From positions 16,896,241 to 16,960,240 of the forward strand of contig NC_030853.1 of NCBI RefSeq assembly GCF_000208745.1: DNA of 64,000 bases, given 5' to 3'. This document shows, piece by piece, positions 52,973 to 63,733 of this stretch (its first letter is position 1; the number at the start of each line of letters is the position of its first letter). The notes under the pieces are model-generated. The model did not search any database. It was not told where the DNA came from and worked only from the letters and a program-made list of their open reading frames with translations. A program made the translations under genes and the position numbers. This DNA comes from Theobroma cacao (lineage: Eukaryota > Streptophyta > Magnoliopsida > Malvales > Malvaceae).

Positions 52973-53787
52973 TGTTGGTGTATTTTCAAAATTAAAGGAT
53001 ATTTCACATGATGAAAAAGCTATCATTAACTCAAAAGCTATGTTACGAAAAGTAACATAATGTGTCTATTAGATATATACATATTTTCATGTGAATGGTT
53101 AGGTCTCTTGGAAGTTCATATCCAAAAGTTAAGGGACATGATTGAAAAGACATCATTACTCAAAAGTTAAAGTGAATAGTTATTGTTTCAAGATATAACT
53201 CACAGGTTATAACTTGTGGGATGAATAGTTATCTATTCATAAGATGACTATTGAAACAATAACTATATCTAAAAGTTGTGTTAGCAAAAATCATAAAGAT
53301 ACTTTTTAGACAAAGAGATGTCTTTATGAAGAGGTTGTGTCCTTAAAGAAGAGACACTTTGAAGCCTATTTAAAGGGCTTGGTACCAACCATTTTAGACA
53401 TACAAAAGACACAAAAAAGATACCAAAAGTGTAGAGAGCAAGAGCAAGAAAGTGTTATGTTTTATTATAAATATAAACACTAGAGTTTCTACCATCTTCA
53501 AGATATTCCGAATTCCTTATCATCTATTTGCTACAGAAAATTGGTTATAAGGCCAAGCAACTTTGCAAACACTCGGGTGTATCTAGCGGTCTTTTTCGTA
53601 AGTGCAATACGAAAGTGAGACGTTGGCTTCATTGTATTCTTGAGACTATTCGCGTTATTCCCCTTTGCATACCTAGTGGTGGGGGCGAAATAAGTCTTAA
53701 AGATAGACGTCTATTTAAAAGGCTGACATTGAAGCCAATTTTTCCTATTCTTGAATACCGTATCAAAAACCCCCATAAACACCAACA
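52973..53787 (+). repeat. Copia 3' LTR
   Basis: Starts TGTTGGTGTATTTTC directly after the purine tract and ends CACCAACA, with perfect short terminal inverted repeats (TGTTGGTG/CACCAACA). A TATTTAAAGGGC word takes the place of the 5' LTR's TATATAAAGGGC. An AAGTGCAATACGAAAG stretch near 53600 is longer than in the 5' LTR. Confidence 0.94.
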
Positions 53788-53945
53788 AATGCCACATCAG
53801 CATAGTAAACGGTTAATTTGGATGGAGTATAAGGACCCAATTGCACACAATGTCAAAATACATGGACTAAATTGACTAAGTTTCAAATAGAGAGATTAAA
53901 TTGAAGAAAATGCTATAGTATAGTGACTTCTTGAGTAGTTTAACC
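53788..53945. repeat. Right arm of the inverted repeat, distal part
   Basis: Begins with the second AATGC target copy and continues the interrupted arm to the tip TGACTTCTTGAGTAGTTTAACC, the inverted partner of GGTCAAACTATTTAGGAAGT at 45257. Its outer 9 bp (TTTTCTATA) match the outer 9 bp at 45248-45256 (TTTTTTATT) at seven positions. Confidence 0.7.
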
Positions 53946-55030
53946 TTTTCTATAATCTACTATATAGAGGGGAAAGTACTGTTATACTCATTAATTCCCC
54001 TAATTGCGGGCTACCTAAAACCCTAAGCTAACCAAAACTTCGAACCCTTTGCAAAACCAAAAAAAATCCTTCTGTTGCTCTTCGTCTCTCCCCACCAACT
54101 GTTTGGAATAATTGATCGAAACTGGTCGACCATGATCAGTTTCTGTTGTCTTAATTTTTTTCAAACTAGTCGGTCGATGCCAATTGCTCCTCAAATATTG
54201 TCAATTTTGGAGCAATCCAACCAAAATTGATCTATAATAGACCGACGCTTAGTCGTACACTATGGTAATCCTAAGGAATATTTTTGGTCTTGGTACTAAA
54301 CCATTATTATTCTCATTCCACAGCAGCAATTTGTAGTTACCCCAAAATTATATGGAACTTTTGTTGATTTATATCTTTGATCCTCAGCTTCTGGTATTCA
54401 CTTGGTTGTCGGCCTTTCCCTTTTTGTATTTTGATTGAGTTTTTACTAAATAGTTGTCATCATTATCTATTAATTAACGTACTATTTTAAAATTACTTTT
54501 TAATCTAACCACATACTATTATCAAATTCAAGAATTATAGAAATTTTTTACTAAATAAGGTACGTAATTATCCGTTACAATTGTTTGTTTTTGTTGGTTT
54601 TGGAAGTAACATATATCAATATCACGCATTAACATCTCAAACTATTTTAATTTAAAAAAAAAAGTATTTTGTCATAAATAGCATTAGAGAGTTTTCTTGC
54701 TGGATTTGGGAAATATTTGATTGTTGTGAGACACTAAATGGATTATAATACCAAATTACCCATTTGTAGTTTTGGAAAATAAAACTATAAATCAGTTTTG
54801 ATAGGAAGGAACAAAATTAAAAGAATTATACTATATATTTCATTAATTAATACATTTATTTGATAGTTTTAATTTTTCTGGCGAACCGAACAGTGTGAAA
54901 GAACAAAAACTGAGGATGTGCTCATTGAACCAAATTTTGTTTCATTAGTTTAAGAAAATGGCTCTAACAACTCTCTAAAAAAAACTCAAATGTCTGTTAC
55001 TTTGGTTCGACCAAACACAAATACCCACCC
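53946..55030. other. Intergenic, repeat remnants
   Basis: No gene recognised. Bases 54283-54350 hold the inverted relative of 44166-44240. The remainder is AT-rich. Confidence 0.45.
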
Positions 55031-55446
55031 GCAATCTTCTCTTTGCCTTCCCTTTTTAGCTTTGCAGCATGGCCACGGCCACGCCCACCAACTCAATCTG
55101 ACACAAATCTTTTCGTTGTTTTGCCTACATTAATTCTTGAATCTCTTTACGTTTCGACCCGAGTTTTTGGAAGTGATAGGTTGAAGATACCAAGAAAGTT
55201 TCTAACATTTCAAGTGAGTTTTGATTCCTTCCTGTTCATGTTTATGCATGATCATGTTTCTTTCATCATTACATGCAACTTGTATGTTCCTTCAAGTTTC
55301 GCCCTTGATTATTTTTTTATGCAGACAAAATAAGACTAATGCCTGCTTTTTTATTAATTCATTTTGTACCTCAGTTGAATTCCAATTGTGATTCAGCATA
55401 CGGGGTCCTTGATAGAAGTTGGTCCTCTACTCATAGAGTTGAAGCA

Positions 55447-56799
55447 ATGGAGGATAAACAGGGGGATGGAAGCAGCAAGCATTTAATAAACGTTGAAGTT
55501 AATAATTACGAAGTTCAAACTATTTCAAGGCATGGAAGTTCAGTCTTTTCTTCCTCTTCAGATTCCTCTCAGGACCTCATTAATGTTGTTGAAAATGATG
55601 GTAATGACAAACCCCTAGAGAAATCTGAACAACCTGGACCTGAGTCAGTCGCGCCTTTTCGTGTTTCATTTATGAGTTCAACTGAGCAGTCCCCTCCAAA
55701 TCACGTGCCAGCAGGGCAAGTTCCTGGAAGCTATGAACCAAATCGGATACCATCATCCATTTTTAGTAGTAGGCCTGCAACACCAATGGATTGGAGCACT
55801 GCTTCAAATGAATCACTGTTTAGCATTCATGTTGGAAATAACAGCTTCTCAAAGGATCAATTTTTTATGTTATATAAGTCGGGAGAATTGACCAAGTTTG
55901 ATGAGCAGATCATTGCTCAAGGTGGCCTGCCTCCTCTGAATAAATTAGAGAACATGACTACAATGAATGAAAACGTAAAGAAAGGTTCAGCAGCAACAGA
56001 AATGCCAGAGAATACAACAATGGTGGTGGATACTAGTGAAGTTGCAGAAGATCATAGCCACCAAAAGGTGTCTCCTGCTGAGGAGATCCATAAACCAATT
56101 ATCAATACCACAACAGAGGATCTTGGTGCAGTTGCTGAAAATCATAGCCAGGAAAATAAATTTCCAGCAGAAGTCCATAATTCACCTACCAATAGTATCT
56201 CTGCTCGTTCTGATGGGAGCAATAATAGCACTCTTTCCTTTGCCTTCCCTGTGTAAGTTGCAATTAATCTTCTTTTAATCTCATATCCATGTGATTCTTG
56301 TGCTACATACACCATGATCGGCTAGATTTGCTTGTTTGCCCCCTTCTTAAAAAGTCTAACCATAAAAAAATAGGTCCACTTTTCTCACTTTCTGCTAGAA
56401 TGTCTAGTGACCATGTTTCATGATTCATCCATATCTATCATATTCTGATCACCAGCATTCTTCTTATGTGTAAAACATATTTCGGTCTAGCAAATCTATT
56501 TTCTTTATTTAAAATGATTTGGCTAATGATTACATCCAGTAAATGATTGTCACTAACAAAGCTCTCTAGCCACCAAATTATTGAACTAACTTGTTTTGGT
56601 TTATTTCAGGTTGGGAAGTGATGTTGGAAGAAGTAGCTCTGTGAATGGGGAACAAAATAACAAGGGATCACAGACAGAGTCAGTAAAGCAGCCGCAGAAG
56701 CCATCAACAGAGGAAGTGCAACCACAAACTCCTGTCACACCCCAAAATGCTGCCGGTCGCAGTTGGTTTTCTTGGTTCTATTGTTGCCGCCATTCATGA
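55447..56799 (+). CDS. Plant protein of unknown function with SWFSWFYCC C-terminus
   Basis: Two coding exons (55447-56252 and 56610-56799) encode about 331 residues. The protein is hydrophilic, Ser/Asn/Glu-rich and probably largely disordered. The best-defined block is RPATPMDWSTASNESLFSIH, followed by VGNNSFSKDQFFMLYKSGEL (about residues 115-155). The C-terminus is SWFSWFYCCRHS, an aromatic stretch with a Cys pair that could be lipid-modified and membrane-attached (inference). An upstream in-frame ATG at 55339 would add 36 residues. However, a strong pyrimidine-rich acceptor (TTTTGTACCTCAG) just before 55374, and a donor at 55214 (AA|GTGAGT), suggest that part is 5' UTR or intron. I know the block as a recurring plant family without a settled function. 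Confidence 0.8.
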
Positions 56800-58400
56800 A
56801 TTTCAGTAAGGTTTGTGTAACAATCGTTACATTGCTCCCCTTCATTAAAAGAGTCTGCCTACCCCCTCTTACAGAAGTGGACATTCTCTACTTACATGCT
56901 AATTCTTCCCTCATGGCAAAAACTCATTGAGTCTAGTTAACAATGTTGGTCCAATTTGTACAGTTTGTTTTGTATTCTGTTGCTTCATTCCTGTTGTTAG
57001 ATTACAGCATATATAAGTTGCTTTGGAGTGTTGAATAAACAAAAAATGTGTTGAGACAAAAGAGCAAGAAAGAAAAGAATAACCATGTTCAGAGATTTAT
57101 CTGATATTAATCATCAAAGGTTCCAAATTGGATGTATCTAAAAACCAATTTTTCTGTTCATTTCTGATTAGCTGAAACAGCTTATGATTTCTGAATCCAT
57201 TGCATGTTCTATGTTTATGCAGTAATTTCACTTTTATTTCTGTGAAAATATATATATGCTTTCATAGAGAAAAATAATCGATACATTTATATGCAACATA
57301 TGGTGACAATGTTACAATCTTTTACATATCTCAATATCCGTGTGTTGTTTATTGAACTTGCCAACTACTTAACTGCTTTAGGTTGAATAGGAAAAATTGT
57401 ATGTACCAACTAAGTAAATTAGTAAAATAACGCACATAATTGGATCGTGGTGGGATTAACATGATACCACATTATCCACCTTCTTGTGGGAATGGCTCTT
57501 AAGATACTAGGAATCTTTGGTTTCTTTTTCTTTTCGGATAATTGCAATTTATTAAAAGAAAGCAGAATATTCTAGTAAAAACAAAAACCAAAATTAAACC
57601 AAGGGGTGGCGGTCGATTTTGGAAAATGCAAATTGGATGGAACCTGGTGAGGAAAAAACATGCAAGCCAACGGACAAAATGAGATTGCCTGTAAATTAAT
57701 GCAATGCCCAAGTACATGAATTATTGGGTAATACTTGTATCCCAGTTAGCTATAAGGATGAACACAAATCTGCACACTTGCACTCTGTAGAGGGGTTCTT
57801 CTCATTAGGAGAGAGGACGTGTTGTAATGAGTAAATTGGAATGCGCTATAGGCGGCAAAGAGGAAGACTGAAGCAGTCTTTGAAACATAAATGCTTTAGT
57901 AGCAGGTGGTAAGGGATAAAGAGAGGTGGTGGAAGCAACGAATTACAGCAAATGGGAAACGTTGAATAAAAAGAATGTTTGGGGAAGTCTCGAGAGAGTT
58001 TTCAAGATAATCTCTGCTGGGTTTCTAATGATTTCTTATTGTCTCCCAACCTTCAAGACCCTCATATTTATACTAAACAGAAGCATTTTCATAGAAGTAG
58101 TTAGGAAAACGCATTCAATCATGGGAGAATGTGCTTGTCATGGAAGAGTATTTAAAGAATGGTTTATGAGTAGTGGTACTTGATAGTGCGTCACGTGTAT
58201 TTTTGAGGAGCAAAAAAAGAAAAAGGGATAAGCATATATACTTCAAGGAAAGTTAAGAAATCCTTTTACCTATCTCCATGTCTGAGCCAATAAGCCAAGC
58301 TCTTTAAAACATCTCAAATGCGAAGGTAACTCATGAACCATATCACTTGTTTTGAATTACGTTCATTTTCCTGTACAAACAGTTGTTCTATACTTGTTCA
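56800..58400. other. 3' UTR and intergenic DNA
   Basis: The first 250 bases are the probable 3' UTR of the preceding gene. The rest contains no gene I can recognise. The short plus-strand frame at 57926-58183 has no family resemblance. Confidence 0.5.
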
Positions 58401-58745
58401 TGAGTGTTTTCGCGCTTGAAAGACTCTTGGGCTTTTAGGCGCTTCTATGCTTGGAACGCCCCTGAGCACTTCCACGCTTAAAATATCTCTAAGTACTTTG
58501 GTACTTGGAATGCCCTAGGTGTTTCCACACTTGAAACACCTATGAGGTGTTTTCACGTTTGGAACCCTCAAGGCAGTTCCACTTGGAAGCTTCCACACTT
58601 GGAATTCCCTTGGACTTTTCTACACTTGGAACACTTCTAGACGTTTCCATGCTTGAAATGCTCTTAGATGCTTCTGTGCTTAGAACACCCTTGAGCATTT
58701 CTACACTTGGAACACTCTTAAAAGCTTCCATGCTTAGAATACCCT
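58400..58745. repeat. Degenerate 30-bp minisatellite, about 11 units
   Basis: Repeating unit approximately GCTTCCACACTTGGAACACCCTTGAGCA-T. Units vary by substitutions, but the CACACTTGGAA core recurs at near-30-bp spacing. Because 30 is a multiple of three, one minus-strand frame stays open and gives a ten-residue periodic peptide (pattern SVPSVEASKG). This is a consequence of the repeat and not evidence of a gene. Confidence 0.8.
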
Positions 58746-59213
58746 GATGTAATTTTTCTATAACATAGTACTTCAAAAAATAATAGTTATCAAAATTTGA
58801 CATCTACATACTGCATTGCATCAAGTCTCTTTCCCTCTTAATTAAAGGGCGCATTATTAAAGAGGATAGTCGTCAAGGACTTTGCTAGCAAAGGATAGGA
58901 ATAAGACTTACTGCTGTAACTTTCCCAAGCTGACTACGTATCAATATTTGCTTTCTTTGCCAACACCACTAATATTACAAAGCAAATATTTCCTTAACCC
59001 CTAAAGGTTTGCTAAATTGAGTCCAATACTTTAGACATCCCCAGCTTCATGGAAAAGCAGTCTAGTTGATTAAAAGTCACATGTTTCTCATTTTCATCAC
59101 ATCACTCCCATCAGCCTGAAATTTGCATCAATTTGCCCTGTCAATTTTGACAATGGGTTTCACTTCTTTTAGGGCATATCTAATAGTTTTTCCAAATAAA
59201 ATGTGATACTTCC
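58746..59213. other. Intergenic spacer
   Basis: No gene recognised. The last bases (CTTCC, 59209-59213) would be the 5' target-site copy of the retrotransposon that follows; the other copy lies outside the window. Confidence 0.4.
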
Positions 59214-59448
59214 TGTAGACACTAGTTTTTTAGGTGAAATAAACATTTAAAAAAAAAGAGAGAAAATAAAAAAAATCATAAAACAAAACTCATAAACAAA
59301 AATGAATTAAAAAAAATAATAATAAAATAGAAGAAAGGAGAGAGAGAGAGAGGGGTACGTCCGCACCCTGCTAGGCACCACCCTTACTTTGCCAGACGCG
59401 AAAAATTTGCATCTGGCAGAGTAGTGGTAGCGTGCCCTTTTAACCTAG

Positions 59449-59456
59449 TATAAAGG
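59449..59456 (+). promoter_or_regulatory. LTR TATA box
   Basis: TATAAAGG, followed by GGGCACTGTAGCATAGG. It is the only good TATA word near the LTR start and sits at the expected U3 position. Confidence 0.5.
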
Positions 59457-60599
59457 GGGCACTGTAGCATAGGGATAAGGGGGATCAAGGAGCCAAAAAT
59501 CGAAAAAAACAACAAGCAATTGAAAAAATCCTAGCTTCTTAGTAACCGAGAGCAACCACAAATCCACGATCAAACTAAAAAAAAATCAAAAAGAAAAACC
59601 AAAAATAAACAAAGAAGAAAAAAAAAAGAGTAATAGGAAGCTTTAGGTGCAGCCGGCTGTAGGAATAGGATTTGGGTTTTGGGTGGCTCAAATCGAAGAT
59701 GAAGGAGGCCTTTGTGCCGTCTGTGGTGGGGGATTTCTTTCTTAGAGTTTGGGTGAGAGGAAACCGGCGTCGATAGGAGTTTTGGATAGAGAGAGAGAGG
59801 AAAAGCCAATTGTCACCAAAAGGGGAGTCAGTCAGCGGCGTTTTGAGGGAGATCTAGAGTGGCGAGCGATTCGGGCAACAAGAGAGAGAAAGAGCGATGC
59901 GCATCTAGAGGTTCTAGCTCCGCTGGTGAAGAAAAAGAGAGGGGCAGTGAAAAAGGCTTTGGCACCGCGGGATAGAGGAAAGGTGGGGACTCAACCGCCG
60001 TCGGTCAGGAGGAGTAAAAATTTCGGACACCAGAACCGACGAAGAGGGTGGGAATCCAGTCGACAAAAGGGATCGAAATTAGAAAGAAAAAGAAAGGGGA
60101 TCCGCCGACTTTTGAAAGAGTAGGAAAAAAGGAGTAAAGGGGGTAGGCAGAAAGCTTTATCTTTGGTGCAGAAAAGCTCTAAACGGTGCAGTTTTAAGGG
60201 GATTAAAACTACTCTTTGGTCTTCTAACCGTGCAAGTAGAAAGAAGGACGCCGGCAGATTGCAACAAATCACTTGGGTTACCTTATAAGCCCAAGCTAGG
60301 TAGAACTTTAATCTCTTTCTTACAATTTGTTATGCATTAGATTAATTGGGTTTGACATGTTATTTGATGGTATGCAACAAGGCTTAATTATCGTAGTATA
60401 ATGCTTTGAAATTTCTAAATAACATTTTAGGATTTAGAATATTAGTGTAAACAAAGATGCAAAGATGAGAATGAGAATAATTAATTCTAATGGTAGAATT
60501 AGTTAGATAATTATAATATGGTAGGTATGAGAATCGATTTTAGAAAATTAACTCTAACAAGAATACATCATGATATTAACTACAAGTATAATATACCGA

Positions 60600-61210
60600 T
60601 GATGGGATGATTGGTCGGGATGTGAGAAGTCATAATCCCGGGCTAATTTTTCCTAGGTTCAGAATCCGAATTAAGGCTCCACCAGTACGATGGGAGGGCC
60701 TCGATTCTGAGTTTTCGAGATTTTTATTTTAAATAAATAAAATTTTATTATATAAAAAAATTAATCAAGAATAAAAAAATATATAAATAATAAAAAATAA
60801 AAAATAATTAATTTCACTAGCATAACATATATTTCTATTGCATCATGCATACCATGGCATATAGGTATTTTTGCTCACGAGTTAAGTCCCGATGATGGGA
60901 TTTTTCAAAGATCTTGCGAAGGTGAGTTTCTCTCGAAAAGCTCTCTAGGTGAAAGGATGTCGTCGGGTCCCACCAGTATGATGGGAGGGCTCAAAAAATA
61001 TCTTTAATAAAAGACTTTTGCTTGTAATAAGTTCATATTCACGAAAATATAACTTTTGAAAAAAAATCGTACGATAACCCCGATGATGAGATTTATTCAT
61101 CGAATTTACGAAGGTGAATTTCTCGGATAATTCCCTAGGTGAGAGAACACCCCGGATCCCACCAGTATGATGGGCGGATCAGCGAGAACGTCCTTAATAA
61201 AAGGTTATTC
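60600..61210. repeat. Three related modules inside the LTR
   Basis: Two clear copies (about 60887-61050 and 61076-61215) share CCCGATGATG(G/A)GATTT, GCGAAGGTGA or ACGAAGGTGA with TTTCTC, CCCACCAGTATGATGGG and CTTAATAAAAG in order, about 190 bp apart. A more diverged third copy is at 60600-60720 (GATGATGGGAT, CTCCACCAGTACGATGGGAGG). Confidence 0.75.
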
Positions 61211-61620
61211 ATCTGACATTTTTGTCTCATACCATGTATTTCATCTTGCCTCACATTTGCATTCCATTTTAGGTTAAATAGGAGATAAAATAAGAGAATA
61301 ATAACTAAGGAAATATAGTGAACTTAAAAATTAAAGCCTAATAGGATAATCTAAGAATGGTACTGTTCATGGAACAGGCATCCCGAGGGTGCTAATCTTT
61401 CTCCGGGCGTAACCGTACTCCCGAGCCTAGATCTAGAAAATCATAGACCAGTTTAAGGTTCTCTTCGGCGTACTTAAAATTAATTTAAGGCTTCGTCGAT
61501 TAGAATCGAGTCAATAGGTGGCCAATCGCACCTAGTAAAAAAGATTGGTGGCGACTCCTAGTTTTAGAGTTTTCACTCGCGTCTAGCGGTCGGGTTCCCA
61601 AACCCACACGTTACGACAGC

Positions 61621-61637
61621 TGGCGACTCCACTGGGA
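61621..61637 (+). other. Retrotransposon primer-binding site (tRNA-Arg type)
   Basis: TGGCGACTCCACTGGGA starts two bases after the LTR end. Plant Ogre/Tat elements use a site of this form, complementary to the 3' end of tRNA-Arg, to prime minus-strand DNA synthesis. Confidence 0.75.
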
Positions 61638-62884
61638 ACTGCCGAAAGTCAAACCATTAAATAATAATAGGTTTATCTAAGGCTTTAAATAATCCAATGT
61701 TTCCTTAGTGTTAATGACTTGCTCTGCATATTTTGTTTGATGCATTTTTATTTCGTACTTTATTGCTTTTAATAATTGTGGGGATTTAGGATAGAGGGAT
61801 GTGAGATTATTGGTCCAAAATCGATGTCTTCCTTCACACACACAGCACATTTTGCATTTATGCATGAATCTTCTACCTAGGTTCTGTCTTTATTATGAGG
61901 GGATTTAGTAGCTACGCTCTCGTGAGGTGATAACCTCCGCATGGGCTAGTGAAGACTCCCACTCAAATCAAACCTAGTCCGTTTGAAGCCTGTAATGAGT
62001 GAGGATCGGGGTGCCTTACTAGTCCACGTGGACGACAGTGAGGAATGATTTGGGAACCTTTAGTTCCGTTTGTAACCTAAACTCGGCATATAGAAAATTG
62101 TGAGTAGCCTTCCTTTAGGTAGAGCCATTCCAACATACTATGAAGGAGGTACCCTTAAATAGGAACACATGAAGGAATATTTCTCAGTCTCTCTATTTTG
62201 ACTTCTTGCATAACATTACGGAAATAAAAAAAAAAAGTAAGGAAAAGGAAACAAGCAAAGTCTTTTCTTTTATTTCTTTTGTTCTTTAAAAATTATTAAA
62301 ATAAAAAAAAGAATAAAGAATTAAGAATGATATTTCTGTCAATTGTTTTTTTCTTGTAAAAATAAAAAAAAGGAAAAAAATAAAAAAAAAGGAAAGACAA
62401 AGATCTTCCATTTAAATAGGAATGAAAAAAGAAATAAAAAAGGGTTTTTCATTTCTTTCATTACGTTCAAAAAAAAAAGAGAAAAAGGAAAAAAGAAGGA
62501 TTTTAATTTTGAATAGATCTTCCACTTTTCATTTTTACATGATTTTTAATAAAATGGTTTTTATTGTACTCACATTGTATGTACAGTGTTTAAATTTTCT
62601 TACATTTTGGGGGTACTCCATTGCATATCATTTCATCCATTCATCAAAGCATTATTGCATTTCATGCATTCATACACATGACAATTTGCATCCATATCCA
62701 GATATTCATCTTTTCGTTATTTCTAGCCATATTTATTCTCATAATAAAGAACCACACAGTTTTTTTAGGTTTGAAGGAAATAGAATAAATCCACATTTAT
62801 GGAAAACATCTAGAAAGGTTTCAGTCAAATTTCGAAACTCCTTTTCTAATTTATTTGATTTGAATCTTGGGGGGTTGAAAGGAT

Positions 62885-63733
62885 ATGGAACATCATTTGG
62901 AAGCAAGGATAAATGCACTAGAGCGCAATCAAGAAGAGTTCGGACATGATCTTCGAGAAATGAAAGGACAGATTGCCAAATTGATGGAAATGGTTGAACG
63001 TCTCAACAAAACCAATGAAATTCACCCTCAAGAATTCCAATCGCTTCAAGCTGAACCATGCCTCAAACAACCATTGAAAGAAGGCCAATTTGTCCTTGAT
63101 AGGACCAACATTTCACTCAGTGACCTAAGTAAAGATCAGGGTTTGGAAAAAGTTATGAAAGGGATGGACGAGTTGAATATGCAGATGGTTGAATTAAAGA
63201 GCTCAATATCCAAGATGGGACATCTAAGCCTTTCACCACCTTCAAACAGTGCTTTGCCACCGAGCACGTACTTCCAACCTACCACTTTTAGACCAACTTT
63301 TCAACCTACGAACATTGGTCTGCGTCCAAGTTTACACCCTTGCCCAAACACCTTTCGACCACCTTTTCAACAAGCTCCTCAAGCCCAATTGTTCACATCG
63401 TCACCTACCACCCCTGCTCCTAGCCTAAGTGTCATCCAAAAACAATCCAAAAAGAAACTACATAAATAGTTGGATCCCATTCCCATTTCTTATGGAGAAC
63501 TTTTCCACCAATTGGTTTAGGATCACCTTGTTGCTGCTATGCCTATAGAACCTTTGAAACCTCCATATCCAAAGTGGTACAATCCAAATGCAAGATGCAA
63601 TTATCATGGTGGAATCATGGGACATTCCATTGAAGATTGTACTGCATTCAAGCATAAGGTGCAAACATTGATAGATGCAAAGTGGTTTGATCCAACAAAG
63701 ATGGTCGGACAGAGTGATAAGGTGTCCAAATAG
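62885..63733 (+). pseudogene. Tat-type gag with central domain missing
   Basis: From the ATG at 62885 a coiled-coil N-terminus (MEHHLEARINALERNQEEF, then EMKGQIAKLMEMVERL) runs into a Pro/Thr-rich linker with FQPTTFRPTFQPTN repeats and a stop at 63469. Two further stops lie in the next 60 bases. The same frame then resumes with the conserved gag C-terminus, PIPISYGELFHQLV, PPYPKWYNPNARCNYHGG and GHSIEDCTAFKHKVQTLI, a zinc-finger-like C.YH.G..GH..E.C site. The large Retrotrans_gag domain expected between these parts is absent. Confidence 0.8.

Larger units (their letters stand above)
46729..53787 (+). mobile_element. Copia LTR retrotransposon, decayed, with 5-bp TSD
   Basis: A 7.06-kb element lies between AATGC target duplications (46724-46728 and 53788-53792). 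It has two LTRs of about 805 and 815 bp, a gag, and a pol in Copia order: protease, integrase, RT, RNase H. A purine tract (ATGGTGGGAGAT) stands directly before the 3' LTR. Coding is broken by frameshifts and stops and by a 953-bp internal duplication. It inserted into the inverted-repeat arm, so it is younger than that repeat. Confidence 0.95.
59214..61618 (+). repeat. Tat/Ogre 5' LTR, about 2.4 kb
   Basis: Starts TGTAGACACTAG, the usual beginning of this lineage's LTRs, and ends TTACGACA just before the primer-binding site. A TATAAAGG box (59449-59456) implies transcription start near 59480, which leaves a U3 of only about 270 bp and a very long R-U5. The 59749-60123 plus-strand frame inside it is basic and repetitive and is not a gene. 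The 3' half has repeated GATGATGGGA... CCCACCAGTATGATGGG modules. Confidence 0.75.

Noticed and set aside
58540..58803. A minus-strand periodic peptide of about 87 residues
   Set aside because: It is produced by the 30-bp minisatellite, whose period preserves the frame; there is no promoter or supporting structure.
59749..60123. A 124-residue basic plus-strand frame
   Set aside because: It lies inside the LTR of the Tat/Ogre element, is Arg/Lys-rich because of the purine-rich sequence, and resembles no protein family.
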